From Alphaproteobacteria bacterium (GTDB lineage: Bacteria; Pseudomonadota; Alphaproteobacteria; Rickettsiales; VGDC01), in contig VGDC01000102.1 of NCBI GenBank assembly GCA_016869895.1, positions 1 through 6,864 of the forward strand: 6,864 bases of DNA, written 5' to 3'. Shown piece by piece: positions 6,540 to 6,864 of the stretch (the first letter of the stretch is position 1; every line of letters begins with the position of its first letter). Below the pieces are notes generated by a model, which saw only the letters and a list, made by a program, of their open reading frames with translations, searched no databases and was not told where the DNA came from. The position numbers and the translations under genes are program-made.

Positions 6540-6864
6540 ATGGCAGTGCAGATGCTCGATGCGGCGGATATTGTAATCTTCGGCGGCACGGGGGATCTGT
6601 CTCTGCGGAAAATCCTCCCCGCGCTGTTCTACCGCTTCAAGGAAGAGCAGCTGAACCCAGCAGGCCGCGTCATCGTGCTGGGTCGCAGCGAGATGCCGCG
6701 GAACGAGTTCATCGCCCTGGTGCATGACAACTGCAAGGGTTACATCCCCGCCAAGGATTTCGACGATAAGACCTGGCAGGATTTCTCCAAGAAATTGCAC
6801 TTCGTGCGTGTCGATTCCGGCGACAGCGATAGCTACGGCGCGCTGGCGCAGGTGTTGAGCAACG
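6540..6864 (+). CDS. zwf: Glucose-6-phosphate 1-dehydrogenase (partial, 3' end outside window)
   Basis: These are the first 108 residues of an enzyme usually near 490 residues long. It oxidises glucose 6-phosphate to 6-phosphogluconolactone with reduction of NAD(P)+, opening the oxidative pentose phosphate and Entner-Doudoroff routes in the cytosol. The N-terminal Rossmann dinucleotide-binding motif is clear: DIVIFGGTGDLSLRKILPAL (10-29), with the GxTGDL and RKxxPAL signatures of the family, followed by the second strand RVIVLGRSEM (43-52). The substrate-binding and catalytic His region lies beyond the window. AGGGA at 6525-6529 lies 10 bases before the ATG and a GGA nearer to it gives an alternative site; a second in-frame ATG four codons later is a possible start. 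The gene follows a 126-bp gap with its own candidate promoter. Genes for phosphogluconolactonase or the Entner-Doudoroff enzymes often follow zwf, but none can be seen here. Confidence 0.92.
   Translation, partial: MAVQMLDAADIVIFGGTGDLSLRKILPALFYRFKEEQLNPAGRVIVLGRSEMPRNEFIALVHDNCKGYIPAKDFDDKTWQDFSKKLHFVRVDSGDSDSYGALAQVLSN

Overview
The window reads as ordinary chromosomal DNA of a Gram-negative bacterium, moderately GC-rich by eye. An ExbB/ExbD-type proton channel pair, an enzyme with a Sec signal peptide, TrkH, and proteobacterial-type ArgE and Zwf point to Proteobacteria. I lean to Alphaproteobacteria from the style of ArgE and Zwf and the sparse Shine-Dalgarno sequences, but this is an impression and not proof. 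No rRNA, tRNA, CRISPR array, insertion sequence, prophage or defence gene is visible.

Layout: on the minus strand, the left end carries the start of an ExbD/TolR-like gene (cut by the window edge), preceded by its partner, an ExbB/TolQ/MotA-family channel subunit with a long charged tail. A 170-bp divergent intergenic region (1035-1204) separates this unit from a rightward gene series: folE (GTP cyclohydrolase I), trkH (K+ transporter pore subunit), argE (acetylornithine deacetylase) and a secreted GH13 glycoside hydrolase or transferase. The gaps between these four genes are 1, 16 and about 11 bp, so they probably form one operon. A 126-bp gap (6414-6539) with a candidate promoter and a small perfect inverted repeat leads into zwf (glucose-6-phosphate dehydrogenase), which is cut by the right edge.

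Functionally the window mixes envelope energisation (ExbB/ExbD drives an outer-membrane process with the proton gradient), cofactor synthesis (FolE), K+ uptake (TrkH), arginine synthesis (ArgE), extracytoplasmic glucan processing (GH13) and sugar oxidation (Zwf). Only ExbB-ExbD is an obvious functional pair. A link between GH13 and Zwf (sugar release, then oxidation) is speculative.

I found no convincing undescribed system. The item most worth following is the GH13 protein: it keeps the three catalytic acids but departs from the family pattern in several places and sits in an otherwise housekeeping operon. The next are the repeat-encoded charged tail of the ExbB-like protein and the inverted repeats at the candidate promoters.
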